This document shows positions 1 to 9,379 of a stretch of 64,000 bases of DNA, one piece after another. The notes beneath the pieces were generated by a model, which saw only the letters and a program-made list of their open reading frames with translations, made no database searches and was not told where the DNA came from. The DNA comes from Parahoeflea olei (lineage in GTDB: Bacteria; Pseudomonadota; Alphaproteobacteria; Rhizobiales; Rhizobiaceae). Location of the stretch: NCBI RefSeq assembly GCF_001703635.1, contig NZ_LQZT01000012.1, positions 186,001 to 250,000 on the forward strand, in the 5' to 3' direction. How positions within the stretch are numbered: the stretch's first letter is position 1; each line of letters begins with the position of its first letter. The position numbers and the translations under genes are program-made.

Positions 1-2
1 CG

Positions 3-587
3 GTGCTGGTGGTCACTCCCTATTACAACAAGCCCACCCAGCGCGGCCTCTACCAGCATTTCAAGGCGGTGGCCGAAGCCATCACGCTGCCGATCGTCAT
101 CTACAACATTCCGCCACGTTCGGTGATCGACATGTCGGTGGAAACCATGGCCGCGCTCCATCGCGATTTTCCGAACATCATTGGCGTCAAGGACGCGACT
201 GGCAATCTGGCGCGCGTGGCCGAGCAGCGGATGGTCTGCGGCAGCGATTTCCTGCAGTTGTCCGGTGAAGATCCCACGGCGCTCGGCTTCAATGCCCATG
301 GCGGCGTGGGCTGCATTTCCGTGACCGCGAATGTCGCCCCGCGCCAATGCGCGGAGTTCCAGGAGGCGACGCTGCGGGGGGATTATACGGCAGCACTCGA
401 GATGCTGGACCGGCTGATGCCGCTGCACAAGGCGATCTTCGCCGAGCCGGGCGTTGCCGGCGTCAAGTATTGCCTGGGCAAGATGGGCCTGATCAAGAAC
501 GTGGTGCGCTCGCCCCTGACCACGGTCGATCATACGACCGCGGCGCTGCTCGATGCAGCCATGGCGCGCGCGGGGGTGGTGGCCTGA
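3..587 (+). CDS. dapA: 4-hydroxy-tetrahydrodipicolinate synthase, 3' part
   Basis: This is the C-terminal 194 residues of DapA; the 5' end lies outside the window. DapA condenses pyruvate with aspartate semialdehyde in the lysine and diaminopimelate pathway. The visible part opens with the conserved TPYYNKPTQ strand, then YNIPPRS with the active-site tyrosine, then GVKDATG, whose Lys forms the Schiff base with pyruvate. The remaining GEDPTALGF and [12 protein letters not shown] segments are typical of the TIM barrel. A family member is about 290 residues, so roughly 100 are missing upstream. smpB follows after 2 bp, the usual rhizobial order. The family call is certain; the absent N-terminus is only the window edge. 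Confidence 0.95.
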   Translation: MLVVTPYYNKPTQRGLYQHFKAVAEAITLPIVIYNIPPRSVIDMSVETMAALHRDFPNIIGVKDATGNLARVAEQRMVCGSDFLQLSGEDPTALGFNAHGGVGCISVTANVAPRQCAEFQEATLRGDYTAALEMLDRLMPLHKAIFAEPGVAGVKYCLGKMGLIKNVVRSPLTTVDHTTAALLDAAMARAGVVA

Positions 588-589
588 GC

Positions 590-1072
590 ATGGCTCCGAA
601 AAAGGAAGACAAGTCGCAGCACGGCAAGGTCGTCGCGGAAAACCGCAAGGCGCGCTTCAATTACGAGATCGTCGACACGGTCGAGGCCGGCCTGGTGCTG
701 TCCGGGACCGAAGTGAAGTCGCTGCGCGAAGGCAAGGCCAACATCGCCGAATCCTATGCCAACGAAGAGGGCGGGGAGATGTGGCTGATCAATTCGCATG
801 TGCCGGAATACCTGCAGGCCAACCGCTTCAACCACGAGCCCACGCGGCGGCGCAAGCTGTTGCTGAAGATGCGCGAAATCGCGCGGCTGGCGCAGGCGAT
901 CCAGCGCGACGGCATGACGCTGGTGCCGCTCAAGATCTATTTCAACGACAAGGGCCTGGCAAAGCTGCTGCTGGGGCTCGCGCGCGGCAAGAAGCTGCAC
1001 GACAAGCGCGAAACCCAGAAGGAACGCGACTGGAACCGGCAGAAATCCCGCCTCTTGCGCGAACGCGGCTGA
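590..1072 (+). CDS. smpB: SsrA-binding protein SmpB
   Basis: SmpB binds tmRNA and delivers it to stalled ribosomes for trans-translation. The 160-residue product matches the family length. It contains the core [10 protein letters not shown] strand, the [13 protein letters not shown] segment and the basic C-terminal tail ([19 protein letters not shown]) that occupies the mRNA channel. The ATG lies 2 bp after the dapA stop, so the two are probably co-transcribed. A longer upstream in-frame extension exists but runs inside dapA and has no homology to the family. The ssrA gene itself was not recognised in this window. Confidence 0.96.
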   Translation: MAPKKEDKSQHGKVVAENRKARFNYEIVDTVEAGLVLSGTEVKSLREGKANIAESYANEEGGEMWLINSHVPEYLQANRFNHEPTRRRKLLLKMREIARLAQAIQRDGMTLVPLKIYFNDKGLAKLLLGLARGKKLHDKRETQKERDWNRQKSRLLRERG

Positions 1073-1103
1073 TCCTTCCGGTCAGCGCGCGCGCCACGAC
1101 CGC

Positions 1104-1865
1104 TCAGCGTTCCGAAAGGCGCCGGACTGCCGCCCCGATCACCGCATCGAACATGTCCCCGGTCAGGCGGCCGGTGTTGATGTTGTAGCGCGAGCAGTGA
1201 TAGCTCGACAGGATCAGGACGTTGCCGATCCGGGTTTCCGCCCCATGGCCGAACGGGTGATGGACGGGCTTTTCGCCGAGCGCACGCACGGTGCTGTCAT
1301 GGGCGATCTTGCCGAGCGTCAGAATGACTTCAAGATTGCAGAGCCGCTCGATCGTGGCCGAGAGGAAGGGGCGGCAGGTGGTGATCTCCGCGCCCGTGGG
1401 CCTGTTGCCCGGCGGCACGCAGCGCACGGCATTGGTGATCGAGACCCCCGCGAGGCGCAGGCCGTCCCCGGTGCCGGGGGCTGCGCCGGCAAGGCCATGG
1501 TGTTGAAGGGTGGCGTAGAGCAGCTCGCCCGACTGGTCGCCGGTAAACGGGATGCCGGTGCGATTGGCGCCGCGCAGGCCGGGGGCGAGCCCCACCACCA
1601 GGAGCCGGGCTCTATCCGCTCCTTCCGGCGGGTGCCAGGTCCGGACCGGCCCGTTGTGCCAGTCGGGATGCTTATGCCGGTTGTCGAGAATGAAATCGCG
1701 CAGCCGCGGACAGAGGCTGCAGTCGTGATCGGGGTCTGTCGGACACTGTCCGGTGCCTCCGGCCGGAGCGCCCGCCGGATCGGCGTCAGCCTTGGTCGGC
1801 CGCCCGCCGGAGTGCCGCCCGGTCCGTTCCTGTGCGAGGCCGGGAGACGGCGGCGAACGCGTCAA
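1104..1865 (-). CDS. Family 5 uracil-DNA glycosylase (UDGb type)
   Basis: This looks like a uracil-DNA glycosylase of the thermostable family-5 (UDGb) group, which starts base-excision repair of deaminated bases. Diagnostic motifs are GLAPGLRGANRTG with FTGD (uracil pocket), NAVRCVPPGNRPT, and SYHCSRYNINTG near the C-terminus. In this family the last motif is usually SYHPSR..N, so here Cys replaces Pro. The N-terminal CSLCPRL begins the Cys set expected for the Fe-S cluster. The first codon is TTG, overlapping the stop of the NYN gene (TTGA). The first ~45 residues are low-complexity, so the true start may lie further inside. The two minus-strand genes are probably co-transcribed. Confidence 0.85.
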   Translation of the reverse strand: MTRSPPSPGLAQERTGRHSGGRPTKADADPAGAPAGGTGQCPTDPDHDCSLCPRLRDFILDNRHKHPDWHNGPVRTWHPPEGADRARLLVVGLAPGLRGANRTGIPFTGDQSGELLYATLQHHGLAGAAPGTGDGLRLAGVSITNAVRCVPPGNRPTGAEITTCRPFLSATIERLCNLEVILTLGKIAHDSTVRALGEKPVHHPFGHGAETRIGNVLILSSYHCSRYNINTGRLTGDMFDAVIGAAVRRLSER

Positions 1866-2443
1866 TCGTCGAAATCGTCGTCGTCATTGACAACAGCCGC
1901 GCGCACCGGCCGTTCCGACGGGTCGCGGCCGATTTCGGCTTTCAGGCTCGCGAGGTCGATGAAGTAATCGGCCTGGCGGCGCAGGTCGTCGGCAATCATC
2001 GGCGGCTGCGAGGTCAGCGACGACACCACGGTGACCTTGCGGCCCTTGCGCTGCAGTGCTTCGACCAGCGAGGTGAAATCGCCGTCGCCGGAGAAGATCA
2101 CCAGATGGTCGACCACCTCGGACTGCTCCATGGCGTCGATCGCCAATTCGATGTCCATGTTGCCCTTGACCTTGCGTCGGCCGGTGGAATCGGTGAATTC
2201 CTTGGCTGGCTTGGTCACCACCTTGTAGCCGTTGTAATCGAGCCAATCGATCAGCGGCCGGATGGAGGAATACTCCTGATCTTCGATGAGGGCGGTGTAA
2301 TAATAGGCGCGCAGCAGATAGCCGCGAGACTGAAAAGCTTTCAGAAGCTTGCGGTAGTCGATGTCGAAATTGAGGCTCTTTGAAGCGGCGTAGAGGTTCG
2401 CGCCGTCGATAAAGAGAGCTATTTTCTCTCTGGAGTCAAACAC
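1862..2443 (-). CDS. NYN-domain (LabA/DUF88-type) protein
   Basis: The 193-residue protein has the PIN-like NYN fold of the LabA/DUF88 family, putative metal-dependent RNases. Visible acidic positions include FIDGANLY near the start, GNMDIELAIDA in the middle and IFSGDGDF with its paired Asp, which together would bind Mg2+. The C-terminus is an acidic tail (NDDDDFDD). The start codon is GTG, supported by a GAGAGGA Shine-Dalgarno about 9 nt upstream. The gene stands upstream of and overlaps the UDG gene, a common rhizobial arrangement near rpoZ. The molecular substrate is unknown; a role in RNA turnover is inferred from the fold only. Confidence 0.88.
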   Translation of the reverse strand: MFDSREKIALFIDGANLYAASKSLNFDIDYRKLLKAFQSRGYLLRAYYYTALIEDQEYSSIRPLIDWLDYNGYKVVTKPAKEFTDSTGRRKVKGNMDIELAIDAMEQSEVVDHLVIFSGDGDFTSLVEALQRKGRKVTVVSSLTSQPPMIADDLRRQADYFIDLASLKAEIGRDPSERPVRAAVVNDDDDFDD

Positions 2444-2834
2444 TTATTGGATTCCTCTCAAAAGTCGTTCCAATGTAATATGGACTTAAGCTGAAGTAAG
2501 GCAAGATAGCTCGATTTCGAACTTGTTTCTTGTAGGTCCATCTTCATTCCGATGCAGTCCAGCGACTCAATAGGTCAAGATATGTGAGCAAATGCTGTGA
2601 TAAGGGATATTTTTCAAGTGCCCGCCCCGATAAATATGCGGCAATCCTAATTAATCAACACGATTTTGGCTATACGACCTTTGGCCGTATTCATTCGGAA
2701 CATGGGGTGCGGTTGCCGGATCGGCTCGCTGGCGGGGCGGTTGCGGCGGCCTCTGCGCCAAAGGACTTGAAATAGCCACACAATATGTTTATCGCAGGGT
2801 CAACTCCCCCATCGCAGTTTGCAAAGGACAGGCA
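2444..2834. other. AT-richer intergenic region before rpoZ
   Basis: This 391-bp gap separates the divergent NYN and rpoZ genes and is visibly more AT-rich in its first 250 bp than the rest of the window. It should hold both promoters. I could not assign a convincing -35/-10 pair. A 63-codon reading frame at 2584-2775 has no recognisable features and is not called. An unannotated small RNA is possible but not supported by any terminator that I can see. Confidence 0.4.
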
Positions 2835-3236
2835 ATGGCCCGCGTCACAGTCGAAGATTGCATCGACAAAGTTGATAACCGTTTCGAGCTGGTGCTCCTC
2901 GCCAGCCATCGCGCCCGTCAGATCTCGCAGGGCGGTCAGATCACCATTCCGCGCGACAACGACAAGAACCCGGTCGTGGCGCTGCGCGAAATCGCCGACG
3001 AAACCCTTTCGCCGGGCGACCTGAAGGAAGACCTCATCCACTCGCTGCAGAAGCATGTGGAAGTCGACGAGCCCGAGCCCGATCCGGGCCGGTTCATCCC
3101 GGCTGGCGAAGCTGCCGAGGACGCCCCCGTCGAGGACGACCAGCCGGAATCGGTGTCGTTCGGGTCGATGTCGGAAGAAGAACTGCTCGCCGGCATCGAA
3201 GGGCTTGTCCCGCCGGAGAAAAGCGACGACTATTAA
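2835..3236 (+). CDS. rpoZ: RNA polymerase omega subunit
   Basis: RpoZ assists assembly of the beta' subunit into RNA polymerase and can bind (p)ppGpp. The N-terminal [20 protein letters not shown] and the following ASHRARQIS helix are highly characteristic. The product is 133 residues, longer than the ~90 of E. coli, because of an acidic C-terminal extension from about residue 75. Such an extension is usual in Rhizobiales. The ATG is preceded by AAGGACAGGC. The gene lies directly upstream of the (p)ppGpp synthetase gene, a classic pairing that links alarmone production to its polymerase target. Confidence 0.97.
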   Translation: MARVTVEDCIDKVDNRFELVLLASHRARQISQGGQITIPRDNDKNPVVALREIADETLSPGDLKEDLIHSLQKHVEVDEPEPDPGRFIPAGEAAEDAPVEDDQPESVSFGSMSEEELLAGIEGLVPPEKSDDY

Positions 3237-3366
3237 GTCTCGGGAGAGCCGCGCCGGAATGCCCCATGCCGGCGGCGCCTGGTCCTGAAGCCGAAAGACA
3301 GCTGATGCGGAACAATGCGCCGGTCGTTCGATTCGGCGCATTTTCTTGTCGTGGAGTGTCATTGCG

Positions 3367-5607
3367 ATGATGCGTCAGTACGAACTCGTCGAGCGCGTGC
3401 AGAAATACAAACCCGATGTCAACGAGGCCCTGCTCAACAGGGCCTATGTCTACGCCATGCAGAAGCACGGCAAGCAGACGCGGGCGAGCGGCGATCCCTA
3501 CATTTCGCATCCGCTGGAAGTGGCCGCGATCCTGACCGAGATGCGGCTCGATGAATCCACCATCGCCGTGGCGCTGCTGCACGATACGATCGAGGACACC
3601 ACCGCCACGCGCGCCGAGATCGACGAATTGTTCGGCGAGGACATCGGCCGGCTGGTGGAGGGGCTGACCAAGATCAAGAAGCTCGACCTGGTCACCAAGC
3701 GCGCCAAGCAGGCGGAGAACCTGAGAAAGCTCTTGCTCGCGATCTCCGACGACGTGCGCGTGCTCTTGGTCAAGCTCGCCGACCGGCTGCACAACATGCG
3801 CACGCTCGAGCACGTGCCGCCGGAAAAGCGCGCCCGCATCGCCGAGGAGACCATGGATATCTATGCGCCGCTGGCCGGGCGCATGGGGATGCAGGAGATG
3901 CGCGAGGAGCTCGAGGAGCTCGCCTTCAAGAACATCAATCTCGAAGCCTATGAGACGGTGACCGGCAAGCTCGCCGAACTGTCCAAGCGCAACCGCGACC
4001 TGATCCACACCATCGAGGACGAGCTCTCCGCGCTGTTTGCCCAGGAGGGGTTGAAGGCCACCGTCAAGGGACGGCAGAAGAAGGCCTATTCGGTGTTCCG
4101 CAAGATGCAGTCGAAGTCGCTCTCCTTCGAGCAGCTGTCGGACGTGTTCGGCTTCCGCATCATCGTCGACACCGAGGCCGAGTGCTACCGGGCGCTCGGG
4201 ATCGTGCATATGCGCTGGTCGGTGGTTCCGGGGCGGTTTAAGGACTATATCTCGACGCCCAAGCAGAACGACTACCGCTCGATCCACACCACCATCGTCG
4301 GCCCGTCGCGGCAGCGCGTCGAGCTGCAGATCCGCACCGGCCTGATGCAGGAGATCGCCGAACGCGGCGTGGCCGCGCACGCGCTCTACAAGGATGCCGC
4401 GACCGGGAGCGACGCTGCGCTGCTGTCCAAGGACTCGCGCGCCTATTCCTGGCTGCGCCAGACCATCGAAGCGCTTTCGGTGGGCGACAATCCCGAGGAT
4501 TTTCTCGAACACACCAAGCTCGAACTGTTCCAGGACCAGGTGTTCTGCTTCACGCCCAAGGGGCAGCTGATCGCGCTGCCGCGCGGCGCCACCCCGATCG
4601 ATTTCGCCTATGCGGTGCACACCGATATCGGCGACACCTGCGTGGGCGCCAAGATCAATGGCCGCATCATGCCGCTGGTGACCCGGCTTGCCAATGGCGA
4701 CGAGGTCGAGATCCTGCGCTCGGGTGTGCAGGTGCCGCCGCCCGCCTGGGAGGAGATCGTCGTCACCGGCAAGGCCCGCGCCGCCATCCGCCGCGCCACC
4801 AGGGCCGCGGTGCGCAAGCAATATTCCGGGCTTGGCATGCGGATTCTCGAACGCACCTTCACCCGCGCCGGCAAACCGCTCTCGCGCGAAGGCCTGAAGC
4901 CGGTGCTCTACCGTCTGGGCCACAAGGAGGTCGAGGACATGCTCGCCGCCGTCGGGCGTGGCGAGCTGGTCTCGGAAGACGTGTTCAAGGCGGTCTATCC
5001 CAATCACCAGGAAACCCGGGTGTCGCCGCGCAAGCCCGCCGACGAGGGCTGGTTCAACCTGCGCAGCGCCGCCGGCCTGATCTTCAAGCTGCCGGGCCTC
5101 AACAAGTCGCAGAAGGCGAGCACCACCAGCCGCAAGATCGGCCCCGACCCGGACATGGACGCGATGCCGATCCGCGGCATGGACGACAATTCCGTGGTCC
5201 GCTTCGGGCCCGGCGGCGCGGTTCCCGGAGACCGGATCGTCGGCATCCTGGAGCCGGGCGCGGGTATCACCGTCTACCCGATCCAGTCGCCTGCCTTGAC
5301 CAGATTCGACGACGAGCCCAATCGCTGGATCGATATCCGCTGGGATATCGACGAGAACAACCGCAACCGCTTTCCCGCGCGCATTCTCGTCACCGCCATC
5401 AACGCGCCGGGAACGCTTGCCGAGGTGGCGCAGGCGGTGGCCACCAGCGAAACCAATATCCAGACCCTGTCGATGGTCCGCGTCGCGGCCGATTTCACCG
5501 AGATGCTGATCGATCTTCAGGTCTGGGACCTGAAGCACCTCAACCAGTTGATCGCCCAGATCAAGGATCTGGGATCGGTGTCGACGGTCGAAAGGGTCTA
5601 TGAATGA
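3367..5607 (+). CDS. rsh: Bifunctional (p)ppGpp synthetase/hydrolase Rsh
   Basis: The single long RelA/SpoT homologue of alphaproteobacteria makes and degrades (p)ppGpp in response to starvation. Domains in order: HD hydrolase with SHPLEVA and the HDTIED metal motif at residues ~71-76; synthetase with FGFRIIV, KDYISTPKQNDYRS and HTT at ~255-310; a TGS domain at ~390-450 (FTPKGQLIALPRGATPIDFAY); and a C-terminal ACT domain from ~670. The length of 746 residues fits. I chose the ATG at 3367 (MMRQYELVERVQ), the usual rhizobial N-terminus, over an upstream in-frame TTG. A hairpin terminator follows the gene. Confidence 0.96.
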   Translation: MMRQYELVERVQKYKPDVNEALLNRAYVYAMQKHGKQTRASGDPYISHPLEVAAILTEMRLDESTIAVALLHDTIEDTTATRAEIDELFGEDIGRLVEGLTKIKKLDLVTKRAKQAENLRKLLLAISDDVRVLLVKLADRLHNMRTLEHVPPEKRARIAEETMDIYAPLAGRMGMQEMREELEELAFKNINLEAYETVTGKLAELSKRNRDLIHTIEDELSALFAQEGLKATVKGRQKKAYSVFRKMQSKSLSFEQLSDVFGFRIIVDTEAECYRALGIVHMRWSVVPGRFKDYISTPKQNDYRSIHTTIVGPSRQRVELQIRTGLMQEIAERGVAAHALYKDAATGSDAALLSKDSRAYSWLRQTIEALSVGDNPEDFLEHTKLELFQDQVFCFTPKGQLIALPRGATPIDFAYAVHTDIGDTCVGAKINGRIMPLVTRLANGDEVEILRSGVQVPPPAWEEIVVTGKARAAIRRATRAAVRKQYSGLGMRILERTFTRAGKPLSREGLKPVLYRLGHKEVEDMLAAVGRGELVSEDVFKAVYPNHQETRVSPRKPADEGWFNLRSAAGLIFKLPGLNKSQKASTTSRKIGPDPDMDAMPIRGMDDNSVVRFGPGGAVPGDRIVGILEPGAGITVYPIQSPALTRFDDEPNRWIDIRWDIDENNRNRFPARILVTAINAPGTLAEVAQAVATSETNIQTLSMVRVAADFTEMLIDLQVWDLKHLNQLIAQIKDLGSVSTVERVYE

Positions 5608-5651
5608 TCGCGCGGGACGCCAGCCGGGGAGGGCCGGCGTCCGCGCCTGAC

Positions 5652-5680
5652 GCTCCCCGGTTTCGGGGGAAGCTTTTTTT
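5652..5680 (+). terminator. Rho-independent terminator after rsh
   Basis: A short GC-rich stem (CCCCG pairing with CGGGG around a GTTT loop, extended by flanking GC pairs) is followed at once by seven T residues. It ends the rpoZ-rsh region before the DUF2062 gene. Confidence 0.75.
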
Positions 5681-5798
5681 ACCAGTTCTTCGCTGTTGTC
5701 GTGCATAGTCGGTCCCGGACCCTGACGAGGACGGGTTCTCGCGGGAAACGCTTTGCGTTGACTTACGACTGACACAATGTAGGGGGAGAACGGCGCAG

Positions 5799-6410
5799 AT
5801 GCTGTTTCGTCGCCGCAAACCACAGGGATTTCTCGACCGGGTGCGTACCGCGCTCTGGCCGCGCAGATCCTTTGGCCGGTCGTTCCAGTACTTCGTCAAG
5901 CGGGTGCTGCGGCTGACCGCCACGCCGCATGCGATTGCCGCCGGGGTGGCGGCGGGGGTGTTTGCCTCCTGGACGCCGTTGCTCGGATTTCATTTCGTGC
6001 TGGCCTTTGCGATCGCCTATGTGCTCGCGGGCAACATGGTGGCCGCCGCGCTCGGCACCGCCTTCGGAAATCCGCTGTCGTTCCCCTTCATCTGGGCCTC
6101 CACGCTCAAGCTCGGAAACCTGCTGATCGGGATCGAGACCGGCGCCCATCACAAGCAGATCGATCTCGAAGCGCTGCTCGGGCGGCTCGACATCAGCCAG
6201 CTGTGGGACCCGGTGCTCAAGCCGATGCTGATCGGCGCGGTTCCGCCGGGCATCATCACCGGCATCGGCTTCTACATCGTCACCTATTGGGGCGTGCGCG
6301 CGTTCCAGGCGCGCCGCAAATCGCGGCTCGCTGCCCGCGCCAAGGCCCGGATCCAGGAGCTGGCGGCGGCGCGGCGCGAGCGGACGGCCGACAGGGCCAC
6401 GCGCGCATGA
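5799..6410 (+). CDS. DUF2062 membrane protein
   Basis: This 203-residue protein belongs to DUF2062, small inner-membrane proteins of unknown function. The N-terminus is basic ([10 protein letters not shown]), followed by the family's [25 protein letters not shown] segment in the first membrane helix. A second hydrophobic stretch carries [12 protein letters not shown], also a family hallmark. The C-terminus is a positively charged cytoplasmic tail. Its stop overlaps the acpS start (ATGA), so the two are translationally coupled. The position between rsh and acpS is conserved in Rhizobiales. No biochemical role can be read from the sequence. Confidence 0.88.
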   Translation: MLFRRRKPQGFLDRVRTALWPRRSFGRSFQYFVKRVLRLTATPHAIAAGVAAGVFASWTPLLGFHFVLAFAIAYVLAGNMVAAALGTAFGNPLSFPFIWASTLKLGNLLIGIETGAHHKQIDLEALLGRLDISQLWDPVLKPMLIGAVPPGIITGIGFYIVTYWGVRAFQARRKSRLAARAKARIQELAAARRERTADRATRA

Positions 6411-6808
6411 TCATCGGAATAGGCAGCGATCTGGTCGATATCCGACGGATCGAGAAGACGCTGGAGCGCCACGGGGAACGCTTCACCCACAGGTGTTTCA
6501 CCGAGGTCGAACGGCAGCGCTCGGACCGGCGCGCGACGCGGGCCGCCTCCTACGCCAAACGGTTCGCGGCCAAGGAGGCCTGCTCGAAGGCGCTCGGCAC
6601 CGGGCTGTCGCAGGGCGTGTTCTGGCGCGACATGGGTGTGGTCAACCTGCCCGGCGGCAAACCCACCATGCAGCTTTCCGGCGGCGCCGCCGAACGGTTT
6701 GCCGGCCTGCTCCCCGAGGGCATGAAAGGCGTCATTCATTTGACAATTACCGATGATTATCCGATGGCGCAGGCCTTCGTGATCATCGAGGCCTTGCCCG
6801 GCGCCTGA
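6407..6808 (+). CDS. acpS: Holo-[acyl-carrier-protein] synthase
   Basis: AcpS transfers 4'-phosphopantetheine from CoA to the serine of acyl carrier protein and activates it for fatty acid synthesis. The 133-residue product has the family's [13 protein letters not shown] start (Mg2+-binding Asp) and the [16 protein letters not shown] motif whose Glu is the second metal ligand. The start overlaps the DUF2062 stop by 4 nt. A 154-bp gap separates it from lepB, so lepB may have its own promoter. Length and motifs are normal. Confidence 0.96.
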   Translation: MIIGIGSDLVDIRRIEKTLERHGERFTHRCFTEVERQRSDRRATRAASYAKRFAAKEACSKALGTGLSQGVFWRDMGVVNLPGGKPTMQLSGGAAERFAGLLPEGMKGVIHLTITDDYPMAQAFVIIEALPGA

Positions 6809-6962
6809 AACGGCGGGGCAGGGCGGGCGCAAAGGCCACGGCCGAGAGCCGGTTTGCAGCACTTTTCCCCGGACCGGCCGGAGTTCGGCGGGCGGTGTTG
6901 CGGCGGGCGATGCAAACCGTTAGAGAAAGCGCATCCGCGCCCCTAGCTGAGGAATCCTACGC

Positions 6963-7709
6963 GTGTCAGAAACAACGAAGAACCCGTCCAGCGGCCTGTG
7001 GGAAAACGTCAAGGTGCTGATCCAGGCGCTGCTGCTCGCCGTCGTCATCCGCACCCTGCTGTTCCAGCCGTTCAGCATCCCCTCGGGATCGATGATGGAA
7101 ACGCTGCTGGTGGGCGACTACCTGTTCGTGTCGAAATATTCCTACGGCTACAGCAAATACTCGCTTCCCTTTTCGCCCGACCTGTTTTCCGGCCGGATCT
7201 GGAGCAGCAACCCCGAGCGCGGCGACGTCGCCGTGTTCCGGCTGCCGAGCAATCCCAAGGTCGACTACATCAAGCGCGTGATCGGGCTTCCCGGCGACCG
7301 CGTGCAGGTGACGGACGGCGTGCTCTACATCAACGGCGAGGCGGTCAAGCGCGAACTGGTCGGCAACTACACGCCGGAGGGACGCTACAACCAGGGCACC
7401 GATGTCCCGGTCTACAAGGAGACGCTGCCCAACGGGGTGAGCTACACCACGCTCGACATCAATCCCAATTCGCCGGGCGATAACACGCGGGAATTCGTCG
7501 TGCCGGAAGGCCATTATTTCATGATGGGCGACAACCGCGACAACTCGCTCGACAGCCGTTTCGACGTCGGCTACGTGCCGCTCGAAAATTTCGTGGGCCG
7601 GGCGACGATCATCTTCTTCTCGATCGCCGAGGATTCCTCGCCGCTTGAGATCTGGAAATGGCCGACCGACCTCCGGCTCGGCCGGTTCTTCAAATCCGCG
7701 CAGCGATGA
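6963..7709 (+). CDS. lepB: Signal peptidase I
   Basis: LepB cleaves signal peptides from proteins exported through Sec and Tat. The N-terminal membrane helix (residues ~15-35) leads directly into PSGSM, with nucleophile Ser43. The general base is Lys104 in DYIKRVIGLPGD, and the C-terminal GDNRDNSLDSR box is complete. Length is 248 residues. The start is GTG (GTGTCAGAA), preceded by GAGGAATCC; no better ATG exists before the helix. The stop overlaps the rnc start (ATGA), giving the conserved lepB-rnc-era-recO cluster. Confidence 0.96.
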   Translation: MSETTKNPSSGLWENVKVLIQALLLAVVIRTLLFQPFSIPSGSMMETLLVGDYLFVSKYSYGYSKYSLPFSPDLFSGRIWSSNPERGDVAVFRLPSNPKVDYIKRVIGLPGDRVQVTDGVLYINGEAVKRELVGNYTPEGRYNQGTDVPVYKETLPNGVSYTTLDINPNSPGDNTREFVVPEGHYFMMGDNRDNSLDSRFDVGYVPLENFVGRATIIFFSIAEDSSPLEIWKWPTDLRLGRFFKSAQR

Positions 7710-8431
7710 AGCGGGCGCAAAAGAAGTCGGCGGAGGTCTTTGCCCGGGTCGAGGAACGGATCGGCCACCGGTTTGCCGATCATGACCGGCTGGAGCGTGC
7801 GCTCACCCATGCGAGCCTGCGCAGTCCCGCGCGCGGGAATTACGAACGGCTCGAATTCCTGGGCGACCGTGTGCTGGGCCTGTGCGTGGCGGAGCTTCTG
7901 TTTTCGCAGTACCGCGAGGCCAGCGAAGGCGAATTGTCGGTCCGGCTCAACCAGCTGGTGAGCGCGCAGACCTGCGCCCAGGTCGCCGACGAGATCGGCC
8001 TGCACGAGTTCATCCGCACCGGCTCGGAGATCAAGAAGCTGACCGGCAGCCGCATGGTCAATGTGCGCGCCGACGTGGTGGAATCGCTGATCGCGGCGAT
8101 CTATCTCGATGCCGGGCTCGAGGCGGCGCGCAATTTCATTCACGCCCACTGGAAAGCGCGCTCGCTGGCCGATGACGGAGCCCGTCGCGACGCCAAGACG
8201 GAATTGCAGGAATGGGCTCACGCCCGCTTCGGCGTGACGCCGTCCTACCGGGTGACGAGCCGCACCGGCCCCGACCATGATCCGGTGTTCCGGGTCAGCG
8301 TCGAGGTGGACGGTACCGCGCCCGCCAGCGGTGAAAGCAGGTCCAAGCGCGCGGCCGAGCAGGCGGCCGCGACAGCGCTTCTCGAACGCGAGGGCGTCTG
8401 GCAGCCCGGCACAGGAAACAGACATGACTGA
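7706..8431 (+). CDS. rnc: Ribonuclease III
   Basis: RNase III cuts double-stranded RNA in rRNA processing and sRNA-mediated decay. The signature ERLEFLGDRVLGL with its metal-binding acidic residues is present near residue 50, and a C-terminal double-stranded RNA-binding domain covers about residues 165-235. Length is 241 residues. The ATG overlaps the lepB stop, and the 3' end overlaps the start of era by 8 nt. The gene order and overlaps indicate a single translationally coupled unit. Confidence 0.96.
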   Translation: MKRAQKKSAEVFARVEERIGHRFADHDRLERALTHASLRSPARGNYERLEFLGDRVLGLCVAELLFSQYREASEGELSVRLNQLVSAQTCAQVADEIGLHEFIRTGSEIKKLTGSRMVNVRADVVESLIAAIYLDAGLEAARNFIHAHWKARSLADDGARRDAKTELQEWAHARFGVTPSYRVTSRTGPDHDPVFRVSVEVDGTAPASGESRSKRAAEQAAATALLEREGVWQPGTGNRHD

Positions 8432-9362
8432 CACACCCGAAACCGAAGACCACCAGCCCGATCCGCAGACGCCCACCCGGTCGGGTTTCGTCACGCTGAT
8501 CGGCGCCCCCAATGCCGGCAAGTCGACGCTGATGAACCAGCTGGTCGGCGCCAAGGTGTCGATCGTGTCGCACAAGGTGCAGACCACGCGCGCGATCGTG
8601 CGCGGCATCGCCATCCACGAGCGCACCCAGGTGGTCTTCATCGACACGCCCGGCATCTTCGCGCCCAAGCGCCGGCTCGACCGGGCGATGGTCTCCTCGG
8701 CCTGGGGCGGCGCCAAGGATGGCGACCTGGTGCTGGTGATGATCGATGCCGAACGCGGCATCAAGGGCGACGCCGAGGCGCTGCTCGACGCGCTTGCCGA
8801 CGTGCACCAGCCGAAGATCCTGGTTCTCAACAAGATCGACCAGGTCAAGCGCGAGACGCTGCTGGCGCTGACGGCGGCCTGCAACGAGAAGGCCCGGTTC
8901 TCCGAAACTTTCATGATCTCCGCGCTCAACGGCTCTGGCTGCACCGACCTGATGGATTATCTCGCGCGCACGCTGCCCGAAGGGCCGTGGTACTACCCCG
9001 AAGACCAGATCTCGGACCTGCCGATGCGCCAGCTCGCAGCCGAGATCACCCGCGAGAAGCTTTACCTGCGCCTGCACCAGGAGCTGCCCTACGCCTCGCA
9101 TGTCGAGACCGAGCGCTGGGAAGAGAAGAAGGACGGCTCGGTCCGGATCGAGCAGGTGATCTATGTCGAGCGCGACAGCCAGAAGAAGATCGTGCTCGGC
9201 CACAAGGGCGAGACCATCAAGGCAATCGGCCAGGCCGCGCGCAAGGAGATCTCCGAGATCCTCGAGCAGAATGTTCACCTGTTCCTGTTCGTGAAAGTGC
9301 GCAGCAACTGGGGCAACGATCCCGAGCGCTATCGCGAGATCGGGCTTGAATTTCCGCAGTGA
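8424..9362 (+). CDS. era: GTPase Era
   Basis: Era is an essential GTPase that binds 16S rRNA late in 30S subunit assembly. G1 is [10 protein letters not shown]3 is DTPGIF and G4 is NKID. The C-terminal KH domain is recognised by [18 protein letters not shown]. The 312-residue length fits. A short acidic/polar N-terminal extension of ~20 residues precedes the GTPase domain, as in other Rhizobiales. It starts inside the 3' end of rnc and is followed directly by recO. Confidence 0.96.
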   Translation: MTDTPETEDHQPDPQTPTRSGFVTLIGAPNAGKSTLMNQLVGAKVSIVSHKVQTTRAIVRGIAIHERTQVVFIDTPGIFAPKRRLDRAMVSSAWGGAKDGDLVLVMIDAERGIKGDAEALLDALADVHQPKILVLNKIDQVKRETLLALTAACNEKARFSETFMISALNGSGCTDLMDYLARTLPEGPWYYPEDQISDLPMRQLAAEITREKLYLRLHQELPYASHVETERWEEKKDGSVRIEQVIYVERDSQKKIVLGHKGETIKAIGQAARKEISEILEQNVHLFLFVKVRSNWGNDPERYREIGLEFPQ

Positions 9363-9379
9363 GCGGGCAAAGTCTGCCG

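Noticed and set aside
2584..2775. A 63-codon frame before rpoZ
   Set aside because: No ribosome site, no recognisable sequence and unusual composition for this genome.
3094..5823. A 909-codon open frame antisense to rsh
   Set aside because: Mirror of the high-GC codon pattern of rsh; no domains, and rsh itself is certain.
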